Source: Prevotellaceae bacterium UBA1716
GTDB lineage: Bacteria > Bacteroidota > Bacteroidia > Bacteroidales > Bacteroidaceae
DNA: 30,805 nt
Direction: 5' to 3'
NCBI GenBank assembly: GCA_002317225.1
Contig: DCIW01000106.1
Span: 1 to 30,805, forward strand
Below the pieces are notes generated by a model, which saw nothing but the letters and a program-made list of their open reading frames with translations, was not told the origin of the DNA and made no database searches. This document shows, in pieces, positions 24,040 to 30,805 of this stretch. Both the position numbers and the translations under genes were made by a program. Every line of letters begins with the position of its first letter. The stretch's first letter is position 1.

Positions 24040-25338
24040 TTATTTATTTATCCTTTTGACCCCATTCACAATCACAATGCCACGATAATCCTTTCCGACT
24101 CTGCAGCCTTGTAAATTATAAATAGGTGAATCATTATTGTCGTTATTGACCTTCTCGATGCCAGAAGCAAAAGTCCATTTTCCAGTCGCTACACCTTCGT
24201 TGATACCGTCCATCGCATATTGGCAGTCTATCTTCAGACTCCTACGATTGATGATACCCTTGCCATTGTTTGTATCCCAAACCATTGGAATACATCCACA
24301 TGCAATCGAATATCTCGTCACAGTCTTGTACCATGCCTTTAGCGATGCATTGTGCTTGTCCTGATCCTCACCGGCAGGCATAGTGCGCCAGTCAGCAGCA
24401 TATTCTCCGATAAGCACAGGCACCTTCTTCTGAGCAAACTTCTTCTTCATAAGAGTCAACTGCTGAAGAACCCACGATTCCTCGCCCCAAGTCGCATTAT
24501 GTTCCGAACCGCTCACATGATTGCCGTTGCCCCAGTAATATGCCATCTTGCCCCAGCTCTCATCCTTCGACATCATCACAAAATTATAAGGGCCATAGAA
24601 GTGCACCTCCATCATAAGAGCAGATGGGGTAGGGTCGTTGAGTTTCGTAATGTCGAAAAGGTCGCTCGTGTATTCAATATTAGTGTCAGGACCCTGAACC
24701 ACCAAAATGCGATTCACGTTATTACCACCTGTAGCACGAACAGCATCGATAAATGCCTGCTCATACTTTATCAGAGCAGTAATCTTCTTCGTGTCGTTGC
24801 TCGCATTCGGTTCGTTCAATCCCGCAAAAAGAAGATGATAGTCATAATCCTTGAATCGTTCCGCAATCTGAGTCCATAGAGTCTTCATTATCTCGCAATT
24901 CTTATCGATGGTAGTTTCCGACAGGTCATTAAACGAATTCTCCACCCATCCGTTATCCCAGTGGTCGTTGAGCACCACATAGAGGTCATCCTTGATACAG
25001 TAGTCAACAATTTCCTGCACACGATCCATCCAAGGCTTGTCGATATTCAGATTATTGTCCGTATGCATATACCAGGATGTTGGAATGCGAACCGAACGGA
25101 ACCCCTGTTCCTTCATGTAGTTGATAATCTTCTGGCTCGTCTTCGTTTGTTGCCACCCCGTTTCCCAATCAAGTTTGTTACTCAACCAATTACATGGGCA
25201 AGCCTCCAACGTATTACCAAGATTGATACCAGGAATCATACATGGTGCGATATCCATTGCAGTCTGCCCCTTCATGCTGAAAGCTCCCATCATGAAAGAG
25301 CAAAGAAAAAGTAGAAAGTTTGATTTTTTCATATTCAT
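24040..25338 (-). CDS. Secreted GH5 endoglucanase-type enzyme
   Basis: 432-aa enzyme cleaving beta-1,4-glucan-type backbones (cellulose, beta-glucan or xyloglucan/mannan); the GINLGNTLEA segment looks most like subfamily GH5_4, but I cannot confirm it. Signal peptide from MNMKKSNFLLFLCSFMMGAF, ending near MKGQ; the second Met two codons in is equally possible. Catalytic residues: acid/base Glu in FAGLNEPNASND (about 175) and nucleophile Glu in PVLIGEYAADW (about 310). Also GFRSVRIPTSWYMH and HFYGPYNF. After the barrel comes a short tail ending IYNLQGCRVGKDYRGIVIVNG, the same motif as in the 759-aa protein and the C10 protease. It is upstream of the HTCS on the same strand, 218 bp away. Two -7 boxes precede it. 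Confidence 0.93.
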   Translation of the reverse strand: MNMKKSNFLLFLCSFMMGAFSMKGQTAMDIAPCMIPGINLGNTLEACPCNWLSNKLDWETGWQQTKTSQKIINYMKEQGFRSVRIPTSWYMHTDNNLNIDKPWMDRVQEIVDYCIKDDLYVVLNDHWDNGWVENSFNDLSETTIDKNCEIMKTLWTQIAERFKDYDYHLLFAGLNEPNASNDTKKITALIKYEQAFIDAVRATGGNNVNRILVVQGPDTNIEYTSDLFDITKLNDPTPSALMMEVHFYGPYNFVMMSKDESWGKMAYYWGNGNHVSGSEHNATWGEESWVLQQLTLMKKKFAQKKVPVLIGEYAADWRTMPAGEDQDKHNASLKAWYKTVTRYSIACGCIPMVWDTNNGKGIINRRSLKIDCQYAMDGINEGVATGKWTFASGIEKVNNDNNDSPIYNLQGCRVGKDYRGIVIVNGVKRINK

Positions 25339-25354
25339 CTAATTTTTGATGCTG

Positions 25355-25362
25355 CAAAGGTA
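25355..25362 (-). promoter_or_regulatory. Proximal -7 box of GH5
   Basis: TACCTTTG followed by CAG on the minus strand, 16 bp before the ATG. No -33 TTTG; a GAAACAT word at about 25393-25399 resembles half of the HTCS repeat. Confidence 0.5.
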
Positions 25363-25418
25363 GGCAAAATGCCACACCCACACATCCCACCATGTTTCCG
25401 CAATGACCATTTATGTTG

Positions 25419-25450
25419 CAAATATACATATATTATTTAAAACACGCAAA
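25419..25450 (-). promoter_or_regulatory. Distal promoter of GH5
   Basis: On the minus strand TTTG (25447-25450), 20-base spacer, TATATTTG (25419-25426). Full consensus layout, 80 bp upstream of the ATG. Confidence 0.6.
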
Positions 25451-25601
25451 ATTATGCCATTATTTTGAAACTTAAATTATAATAGGTATTATGGGCTTTA
25501 GAGAAATATACGCAAACGAATTGCGTAATCTGATTAAGAATTTGGGAATAAAATACTTGTTGTGCCAATTATATTTGGTAATTTGCCAAATAAGTTGTTA
25601 C

Positions 25602-25633
25602 TTTGTGCCGGAAAAAGTAATGTTGTACATTTG
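25602..25633 (+). promoter_or_regulatory. Promoter of the HAD phosphatase gene
   Basis: TTTG (25602-25605), 20-base spacer, TACATTTG (25626-25633), then a leader of about 32 nt to the ATG at 25671. Confidence 0.8.
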
Positions 25634-25670
25634 CAAGTGCAACAAAGTGTCATAAAGAAAACGAAACAGA

Positions 25671-26504
25671 ATGATTAAAAATATCCTCTTTGATTTTGCA
25701 GGTGTAATCATGAACCTGAATCTTGAGCGTGACACGAAGTCTTTGCTTGCTGTAGGATTGCCTGATTGGAAAGGTTGCATGGCTGATGCTGAGCTTAGGA
25801 ATGTCCTTTTGCAATATCTTAACGGTCTTATGACTTGGAATGATTTCGTTCCGGCAATAAAGCCTTTCTGCAAGGAAGATGTCACTGAGGAGAAACTCTA
25901 TGATGCCATGAACGATGTACTTGATGATGTGCCTCCATCACGCGTGGATTGGATATTGTCGTTGAAGAGGAAATACAAGGTTTACCTTCTGAGCAATATC
26001 AGCAAGGAGTCGTGGAAGATTTGCAAGGAACGATTTGAAGCTTCTGGACATACCCTGGAGGAGTGCTTCGATGAGGTATTCCTTTCGTACGAGATGCAAC
26101 TCGCAAAGCCAGACGATAGTATATATAAAGCGGTAGAGAAAGCAACCGGACTTGTGCCTATCGAAACTCTCTACTACGATGACACGGCAGAGAATATCGA
26201 AGCGGGCGAACGTTTAGGATATAGATGCATAAGTGTGATAATGAATCAGTTGGAACATAGCAGGAAATGTATTCCTACAATTAAGCATGGAAAAATTGAT
26301 GCTCTTGATATACACTACAATATTTATATTCATGAGGATGGAAGAATCACCGGCAGCACTCTCAACTCCTCGTTTAGTATTGCCAAGTCGTACGAAGATT
26401 ATCTCCGAATGGACGTCGATTGTCTTGAACAAATGATTGCCCAAAAAGAGCAAGAAGGTGCAAAGAATATGTACGATTTGTATGGCTCGTCTATGGGAAG
26501 ATGA
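25671..26504 (+). CDS. HAD-superfamily hydrolase (YihX-like) with C-terminal extension
   Basis: 277-aa HAD subfamily IA hydrolase, likely a small-molecule phosphatase. Motif I is FDFAGVIM with nucleophile D8; the second acid of the usual DxD is Ala10, as often seen in YihX-like members that have DxGGV. Motif II is LLSNIS, motif III AKPDDSIYK, and motif IV YYDDTAENIEAG. These fill about residues 1-200, the whole family length. A further 75 residues follow (HYNIYIHEDGRITGSTLNSS, then a charged helical end EQMIAQKEQEGAKNMYDLYG) that I do not recognise. Soluble, no signal. It has its own full promoter and a strong terminator, so it is a single-gene unit between the carbohydrate locus and the protease. 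Substrate unknown. Confidence 0.85.
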   Translation: MIKNILFDFAGVIMNLNLERDTKSLLAVGLPDWKGCMADAELRNVLLQYLNGLMTWNDFVPAIKPFCKEDVTEEKLYDAMNDVLDDVPPSRVDWILSLKRKYKVYLLSNISKESWKICKERFEASGHTLEECFDEVFLSYEMQLAKPDDSIYKAVEKATGLVPIETLYYDDTAENIEAGERLGYRCISVIMNQLEHSRKCIPTIKHGKIDALDIHYNIYIHEDGRITGSTLNSSFSIAKSYEDYLRMDVDCLEQMIAQKEQEGAKNMYDLYGSSMGR

Positions 26505-26520
26505 CTTCGTGAAGAACAGA

Positions 26521-26567
26521 TTTTGGATAATCGGAGGCTAAGAGCCTTTGGTTATCCAAAATTTTTT
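26521..26567 (+). terminator. Terminator of the HAD gene
   Basis: TTTTGGATAA (26521-26530) pairs with TTATCCAAAA (26552-26561); an inner stem AGGCT/AGCCT (26535-26547) tops it, and six T follow (26562-26567). Confidence 0.9.
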
Positions 26568-26577
26568 CGTACCTTTG
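26547..26577 (+). promoter_or_regulatory. Promoter of the C10 protease gene
   Basis: TTTG (26547-26550), 19-base spacer, TACCTTTG (26570-26577). The -33 element is inside the preceding terminator hairpin. Leader of about 92 nt. Confidence 0.8.
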
Positions 26578-26675
26578 CACGCAAAATAAACTTGATATCA
26601 TAGAAGAGATTTTTGTTGGAGGTTTATTTGGTGACTTTAAGTATTGATTATTAAAATAATGTAAAATAAATTCGT

Positions 26676-29600
26676 ATGCTGAAAATTTACAAATTCATGC
26701 TTGCAAGTTTGTGTATGCTGTTGTGCTCACAGGCTTTTGGACAACAAGTAAGTAGTGAAGAGGCTATGGCTAAAGCACGCAACTTCTTCAATCAGTCAGC
26801 CGAAGTCAAGGCGATGAAAGGATCAGGATCACGCGTCTCGCTCAAGCTTGCCTACGAGAGCAAGAAGGGTGACGAGTGCCATTTCTATGTGTTCAACTCC
26901 ACCCAACCTGATGGAGGTTTTGTAATAGTAGGTGGTGACGAAGCTGCTCGCGAAATCCTCGGATACAGCTTTAACGGCACTTTCGACTACAATCATATTC
27001 CTGACAATTTCAGATGGTGGCTCTCGCAATATGATGCTGAGATTGAGGCTGCTATCGCTGATGTGAAGGCAGGCAGAATGCGAGTGCCCACTCCGGTCGA
27101 GAGAGCGAAAGCAAGAAAGTTGGTTGCTGCACGAGCAGATGTGCCTAAACTCATGAAAACCACTTGGAACCAGAGTGCTCCTTACAACAATTTGATTCCT
27201 ACTTTCAATTCGAGTTACGAGTTTGTGACTGGTTGTGTTGCAACGGCTATGGCTCAGGTCATGAAATATCACGAATGCCCATCTACTAAGGGTAGCGGAA
27301 GCAAATCTTATTCTATTTCATATTCTGCAAGTGGAAGTTCTTATCCGGTGACATTCGCTGCTGACTTTGGCAACACCACTTACGACTGGGATAATATGCT
27401 CAACAAATATACTGATTCTTATTCGGATGCAGAGGCAAATGCCGTTGCTACATTGATGTATCATGCTGGTGTATCAGTTAATATGGATTATAATACTGCT
27501 TCGAGTGGTGGTTCTGGTGCAAGTATTTCGAAAATCCCGGATGCTTTGTCAACTTACTTTGGCTATGACAAGTCTGCCCAACATATGAAGCGTACATATT
27601 TCGCTGATGACGAATGGTTTGAAATGATTTATCAAGAACTTGTCGCAGGCAGGCCAGTTGTTTATGGCGGTCAGAATACTTATGGTAAAGGTGGCCATGC
27701 ATTTGTGTGTCATGGATATAATGCAGAGTACAACACTTATGCCATTAATTGGGGTTGGGGTAGCAAAGACGACGGATACTTCACTTTGATGGGAAAAGAC
27801 GGACTTCAGCCATCCGGAAGCGGAATTGGTGGTGCGGGCACAGGAGCTTCTTATACTTCCCAACAAGAAATTGTCATCAACGTGAAGCCTGATGCAGGTG
27901 GCAGTTACCCATTGGAAATGTATTGTATCAACGGTGATGATGCTCCATATTTAACCGATCAAAATGGTGAAATCACAGATGCCGCTACAGTTGATTTGTC
28001 TTCAGGGAATACTAATACTCTCAGCTATACATTCCAACCATGGAACTTGTCACATGGCTCTCGTACATTCCAGACTTCTGTAATGCTTAAGGATGTTGTG
28101 ACTGGAACTTGCATTTATACGGAGAATAAATCACGATTTAGAACTTTGCCTAATTCAGGTCTGTTCGAACAATCAATAACCATCAGCCCTTCTGATTTCT
28201 ATTTCAACGGAACATACGAAGTTTATCCTGTAGTTCGTGAAAGTGAGAGTGACGACTGGCATAAAATGTATGTGGATCAATCAAACACTACCCCTACAAT
28301 CACTATTGTTGGTGGTCAGGAGCAGACATTAAGAGATGTTACATTCGAAATCAGTGGAACAAGCGTTCCAGTACGAGGCACTCTCGAGATTACTCACGAC
28401 AAGTTCTACAACGGTAATATCACTTATACTGCTGTGCCTGAGGGTATTGTCAGCATTGATGAGGATGGAGTTGTCACTGCACTTTCGGAAGGAAATGTGG
28501 CTATCACAGTGTCTGGTGATGCAACGTCTTACTTCAACGCAACAACTCAGGTGTTTAATGTGGCCGTAACTCCTTATGTGATGAAAAATGTGGAGTTCAG
28601 CATTAGTGACACACAGGTGTTGGCAGGAAAAACTCTCCAGATTTCTTGTCTTTCAACTGATTATACCGGTACGGTGACTTATAGTTCTTCTGATGCAAGC
28701 ATTGCTTCCGTAGATGCAAATGGAGTAGTTACGGGAGTCTGCAAGGGTAATGCGACAATTACTATAACTGCTGCTGGAAATGAGTTGTATTTGGCAACTA
28801 CAAAGACCTTTGATGTGAAGGTGACTGAATCTAACATTCGTCTCATTGCTTATGAAATACCTAATAACGGATATGTTACAATGAACAGATTCGACTTCGC
28901 GGTTCGAATCAAAAATAATAGTAGCAAAAACTGGAGTAATTATTATGCCAAATGTAAAATTCCTTTTGGAAGCCAAATAATTACTGTATATTCAGATAAC
29001 ATTGTTCCTTTCTATTCTGGAAATGAAGCTATGGCGTATTTTAATATCTATGAGCAATATGGTAGTTATTTCCAATATTACTTTAAGGTAGGCGACAAGA
29101 TAACCACATGCGTTGAGGATTTTGATGAAAACGAAATCTCAGACCCAATAACATTCACATTCTGCAACGAACTCACAATCGATTACAACATGACTTCTGC
29201 AGGTTGGGGAACTATCTGTCTTCCTTTCGAGGCGGAGATTCCTGAAGGCTTGACAGCTTACAATGTGCCATCTGTTGACGGCAATAAACTCGTGCTTGAA
29301 GAAGCGGAGAGTTTCGAAATGAATACTCCTTATCTTCTTAGTGGAACACAGGGCACTTATTCGTTCACAGGTCCTGACACTCCTACTGCAAGCAATTATA
29401 ATAGTGGTGTACTCGTAGGCAACACATATCTCTCTACTGAGGCTAATCCTGTATATGCTCCAGAGGGCAGTTATGTATTGCAGAATAACACTCAAGGACT
29501 TGGTTTCTATAAGGTTGCAAATGCTAACAAACAGAAAGTACGTCAGTATAGTGCTTATCTTGTTGCCGACTCCTATAGTTCTGGAGATTACTTCAGCATC

Positions 29601-29738
29601 GCACCTGATGCTACAAGTATTGAGGCAATTGCAGAAGGAACATCCGATGCACCTGCCTACAATCTCAATGGTATTCGTGTCAACAGCAATGCTAAGGGAT
29701 TTGTTATAGTTAACGGAAAACTCATCTACAAAAAATAA
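26676..29738 (+). CDS. Secreted C10 (streptopain-like) cysteine protease with Ig-like repeats
   Basis: 1020-aa exported cysteine protease, related to streptopain (SpeB) and Prevotella interpain. Signal peptide in the first 23 residues (KIYKFMLASLCMLLCSQAFGQ region). Residues about 24-160 form the inhibitory propeptide (GGFVIVGGDEAAREILGYS is typical). Catalytic domain about 165-410: nucleophile Cys near 187 in TGCVATAMAQVMKYH, His near 341 in GKGGHAFVCHGY, and INWGWGSKDDGYF. Then a beta linker, two tandem bacterial Ig-like (BIG2) domains (about 552-633 and 635-717, each with the VSIDEDGVVTALSEG or ASVDANGVVTGVCKG signature), further beta domains (about 720-985) and the tail AYNLNGIRVNSNAKGFVIVNG. 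It is much longer than the 400 aa of SpeB. A 58-aa gene follows after 9 bp and must share its transcript. Confidence 0.93.
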   Translation: MLKIYKFMLASLCMLLCSQAFGQQVSSEEAMAKARNFFNQSAEVKAMKGSGSRVSLKLAYESKKGDECHFYVFNSTQPDGGFVIVGGDEAAREILGYSFNGTFDYNHIPDNFRWWLSQYDAEIEAAIADVKAGRMRVPTPVERAKARKLVAARADVPKLMKTTWNQSAPYNNLIPTFNSSYEFVTGCVATAMAQVMKYHECPSTKGSGSKSYSISYSASGSSYPVTFAADFGNTTYDWDNMLNKYTDSYSDAEANAVATLMYHAGVSVNMDYNTASSGGSGASISKIPDALSTYFGYDKSAQHMKRTYFADDEWFEMIYQELVAGRPVVYGGQNTYGKGGHAFVCHGYNAEYNTYAINWGWGSKDDGYFTLMGKDGLQPSGSGIGGAGTGASYTSQQEIVINVKPDAGGSYPLEMYCINGDDAPYLTDQNGEITDAATVDLSSGNTNTLSYTFQPWNLSHGSRTFQTSVMLKDVVTGTCIYTENKSRFRTLPNSGLFEQSITISPSDFYFNGTYEVYPVVRESESDDWHKMYVDQSNTTPTITIVGGQEQTLRDVTFEISGTSVPVRGTLEITHDKFYNGNITYTAVPEGIVSIDEDGVVTALSEGNVAITVSGDATSYFNATTQVFNVAVTPYVMKNVEFSISDTQVLAGKTLQISCLSTDYTGTVTYSSSDASIASVDANGVVTGVCKGNATITITAAGNELYLATTKTFDVKVTESNIRLIAYEIPNNGYVTMNRFDFAVRIKNNSSKNWSNYYAKCKIPFGSQIITVYSDNIVPFYSGNEAMAYFNIYEQYGSYFQYYFKVGDKITTCVEDFDENEISDPITFTFCNELTIDYNMTSAGWGTICLPFEAEIPEGLTAYNVPSVDGNKLVLEEAESFEMNTPYLLSGTQGTYSFTGPDTPTASNYNSGVLVGNTYLSTEANPVYAPEGSYVLQNNTQGLGFYKVANANKQKVRQYSAYLVADSYSSGDYFSIAPDATSIEAIAEGTSDAPAYNLNGIRVNSNAKGFVIVNGKLIYKK

Positions 29739-29747
29739 GTTGCAATT

Positions 29748-29924
29748 ATGAAAAAACAATATATTCAACCAGAACTTTCAACTATCGAATTGAACAGATT
29801 CAACATAATCGCTACTTCAGATCCAAATCTTAATCCTAACTCATCGGACGACTCGAAATGGAATCTTTCGAACAAACGTAATTCTCTCGATGAAATGCTT
29901 GATGACGACGGTAGCAATTACTAA
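29748..29924 (+). CDS. Small 58-aa protein co-transcribed with the C10 protease
   Basis: Reading frame of 58 codons beginning MKKQYIQPELSTIELNRFNI and ending LDEMLDDDGSNY. ATG lies 9 bp after the protease stop and the frame ends 21 bp before a strong terminator, so the two genes form a closed bicistron. There is no signal peptide or membrane segment; the middle and end are Asn, Ser and Asp rich (DPNLNPNSSDD). The opening MKK-x-Y-x-x-P followed by an IIATS-type stretch resembles many tiny uncharacterised Bacteroidota proteins as I remember them. Streptococcal speB is followed by a small cytoplasmic inhibitor gene, so position suggests an inhibitor, but no homology supports it; a peptide precursor is also possible. 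Function unknown. Confidence 0.7.
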   Translation: MKKQYIQPELSTIELNRFNIIATSDPNLNPNSSDDSKWNLSNKRNSLDEMLDDDGSNY

Positions 29925-29945
29925 TTTTTAATGATAACATAACGT

Positions 29946-29986
29946 ATCAAGGGGTTAGACCATGTCTGGCCTCTTGATTCTTTTTT
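29946..29986 (+). terminator. Terminator of the C10 protease operon
   Basis: ATCAAGGGG (29946-29954) pairs with CCTCTTGAT (29970-29978) with one mismatch, then C and six T (29981-29986). Confidence 0.85.
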
Positions 29987-30072
29987 AATGGGGTCTTGTC
30001 TGCAAAAGTATCATAAGCAAAGGATAATGCACTTTTCTTGTGTTAAATCGTGGACTTTTGATTTTTTATTTG

Positions 30073-30080
30073 TATCTTTG
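30073..30080 (+). promoter_or_regulatory. -7 box of the right-edge lipoprotein gene
   Basis: TATCTTTG followed by CAG, 89 bp before the ATG at 30170. No exact -33 TTTG at the normal spacing. Confidence 0.6.
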
Positions 30081-30169
30081 CAGAGTTGCATGGAAAGGGG
30101 AGGGTAGAAGGGCTGTTCTCTCAACCTGCACATATTAACGGCATTATCTAATTTCAAAAACAAAAATAT

Positions 30170-30805
30170 ATGAAAAAGCTATTTATCACATCTCTCTCAG
30201 CGATGCTCGTATTGGCATCATGTAATGGAAACTCTACAAAGGGACAGGTCGAAGACAATGACAGCACAAATGTTGCTGAACAAACTGATTCGACAGTAAC
30301 AGATGAACCAGAACAGAGTGAGTTCAGTAGTATTGACCACCAAACTTTCAACCTTCATGGTGTTGTGGTTCAGGTAGATACTTATCTTAATGACACAAAA
30401 TATGGTACTCAGGAAGAGATAGGTCTCGATGAGTTCGGCCGCTTGTCGATGTATAAGATAGAGACTTTTGACGGTCCTGACCATATTGAGTATTCTTATC
30501 CTGACTGTGAATCGCTCAAGGGTGCTCCAGCAGATCCTAAGGTGGCAGAAGAAATGGGTATCGACTGCAAGATGGTTCGCGATAAGCAAGGTCGACTCTT
30601 GAAGTTCACTCAGAACGAGTTTGAGTATGACAAGCAAGGACGTGTATGTAAATTCACTGAATACGGATGGGAATCGTGTGCAGAATATGTTGTAAAGGAA
30701 TTCAATGAGCATAATGACCCAGTACGTGCTACCATGACAGGTTATGGTGAAGGTGAGGAGTGGTCTGGTGTGGTCACTTATGTTTATGATGAATATGATG
30801 ATCAT
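30170..30805 (+). CDS. Lipoprotein, function unknown (partial)
   Basis: First 212 codons of a gene cut by the right edge. It starts MKKLFITSLSAMLVLASC, a lipoprotein signal with lipobox LASC and acylated Cys18. A low-complexity Asp/Thr/Glu/Gln linker follows (about 20-55). The rest is beta-rich, with segments of the form DEFGRLSMYKIE, RDKQGRLLKFTQNEFEYDKQGRVCKFTEYG and TYVYDEYDD (each short), resembling YD/RHS-like or DUF4595-like repeats in which each strand pair has a G-R turn. This points to an envelope-located lipoprotein with no evident enzyme motif. It has its own -7 box and is separated from the protease operon by a terminator. Confidence 0.8.
   Translation, partial: MKKLFITSLSAMLVLASCNGNSTKGQVEDNDSTNVAEQTDSTVTDEPEQSEFSSIDHQTFNLHGVVVQVDTYLNDTKYGTQEEIGLDEFGRLSMYKIETFDGPDHIEYSYPDCESLKGAPADPKVAEEMGIDCKMVRDKQGRLLKFTQNEFEYDKQGRVCKFTEYGWESCAEYVVKEFNEHNDPVRATMTGYGEGEEWSGVVTYVYDEYDDH

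Larger units (their letters stand above)
25339..25670. other. Divergent control region between GH5 and the HAD gene
   Basis: 332 bp without a convincing gene. It carries two promoter candidates for GH5 at the left and one full promoter for the HAD gene at the right. Two small palindromes lie between: ACGCAA/TTGCGT (25510-25526) and TTTGG/CCAAA (25574-25590), the latter just upstream of the HAD -33 element and so an operator candidate. Confidence 0.6.

Noticed and set aside
25491..25655. 54-codon frame beginning MGFREIYANELRNL
   Set aside because: It runs through the full HAD promoter, has no promoter of its own, and its second half is Cys/Leu/Tyr-rich without domain character. It might be a remnant, but I do not support it as a gene.

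Overview
The window reads as chromosomal DNA of a polysaccharide-degrading Bacteroidota, most likely a Prevotella-like member of Prevotellaceae. The evidence is: many starts preceded by the Bacteroidota -7 box TAnnTTTG, often with TTTG 19-21 bases upstream; a hybrid two-component system (HTCS) beside carbohydrate-active enzymes; a GH10 xylanase-feruloyl esterase fusion like those of rumen Prevotella; a streptopain-like C10 protease; archaeal/eukaryotic-type prolyl-tRNA synthetase; and a recurring C-terminal tail on secreted proteins. No rRNA, tRNA, CRISPR array, transposase or phage gene was seen.

Layout. 1-7.5 kb is mostly housekeeping: the start of a ClpC-like ATPase (runs off the left edge), a secreted S37-type peptidase, proS, an OmpA-like lipoprotein, mtgA, an FKBP prolyl isomerase and trpS, with clear hairpin terminators between several of them. 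7.5-8.3 kb is a discrete cassette: a GxxExxY (PD-(D/E)XK-like) gene enclosed by inverted arms of about 120 bp with a perfect 23-bp core. 8.3-13.7 kb holds an M1 aminopeptidase, a convergent GH10-CE1 xylanase/esterase and a LOG-family protein. 13.7-14.4 kb is non-coding but contains a second inverted-repeat element of about 470 bp with three GTTTCC/GGAAAC hairpins inside. 14.4-15.8 kb is a two-gene unit: a stand-alone LytTR regulator overlapping a membrane-anchored phosphodiester-glycosidase-like protein.

16.0-25.3 kb is a carbohydrate locus on the minus strand: GH5 endoglucanase, HTCS sensor/regulator, a secreted binding-like protein of 759 aa, and GH43. No SusC/SusD pair lies in the window. 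A perfect 14-bp direct repeat with a 21-bp period sits just upstream of the promoter of the 759-aa protein, where an HTCS would be expected to bind. 25.3-30.8 kb carries a HAD phosphatase, a C10 protease followed 9 bp later by an unrecognised 58-aa gene, and a lipoprotein cut by the right edge.

The most unusual signals are the GxxExxY inverted-repeat cassette (7565-8290), the gene-less inverted-repeat element (13867-14338), a third long inverted repeat between the HTCS and GH5 (23881-23992), the HTCS-site candidate (19861-19895) and the protease-linked small gene (29748-29924). All functional calls rest on motif recognition by eye; no database search was run.
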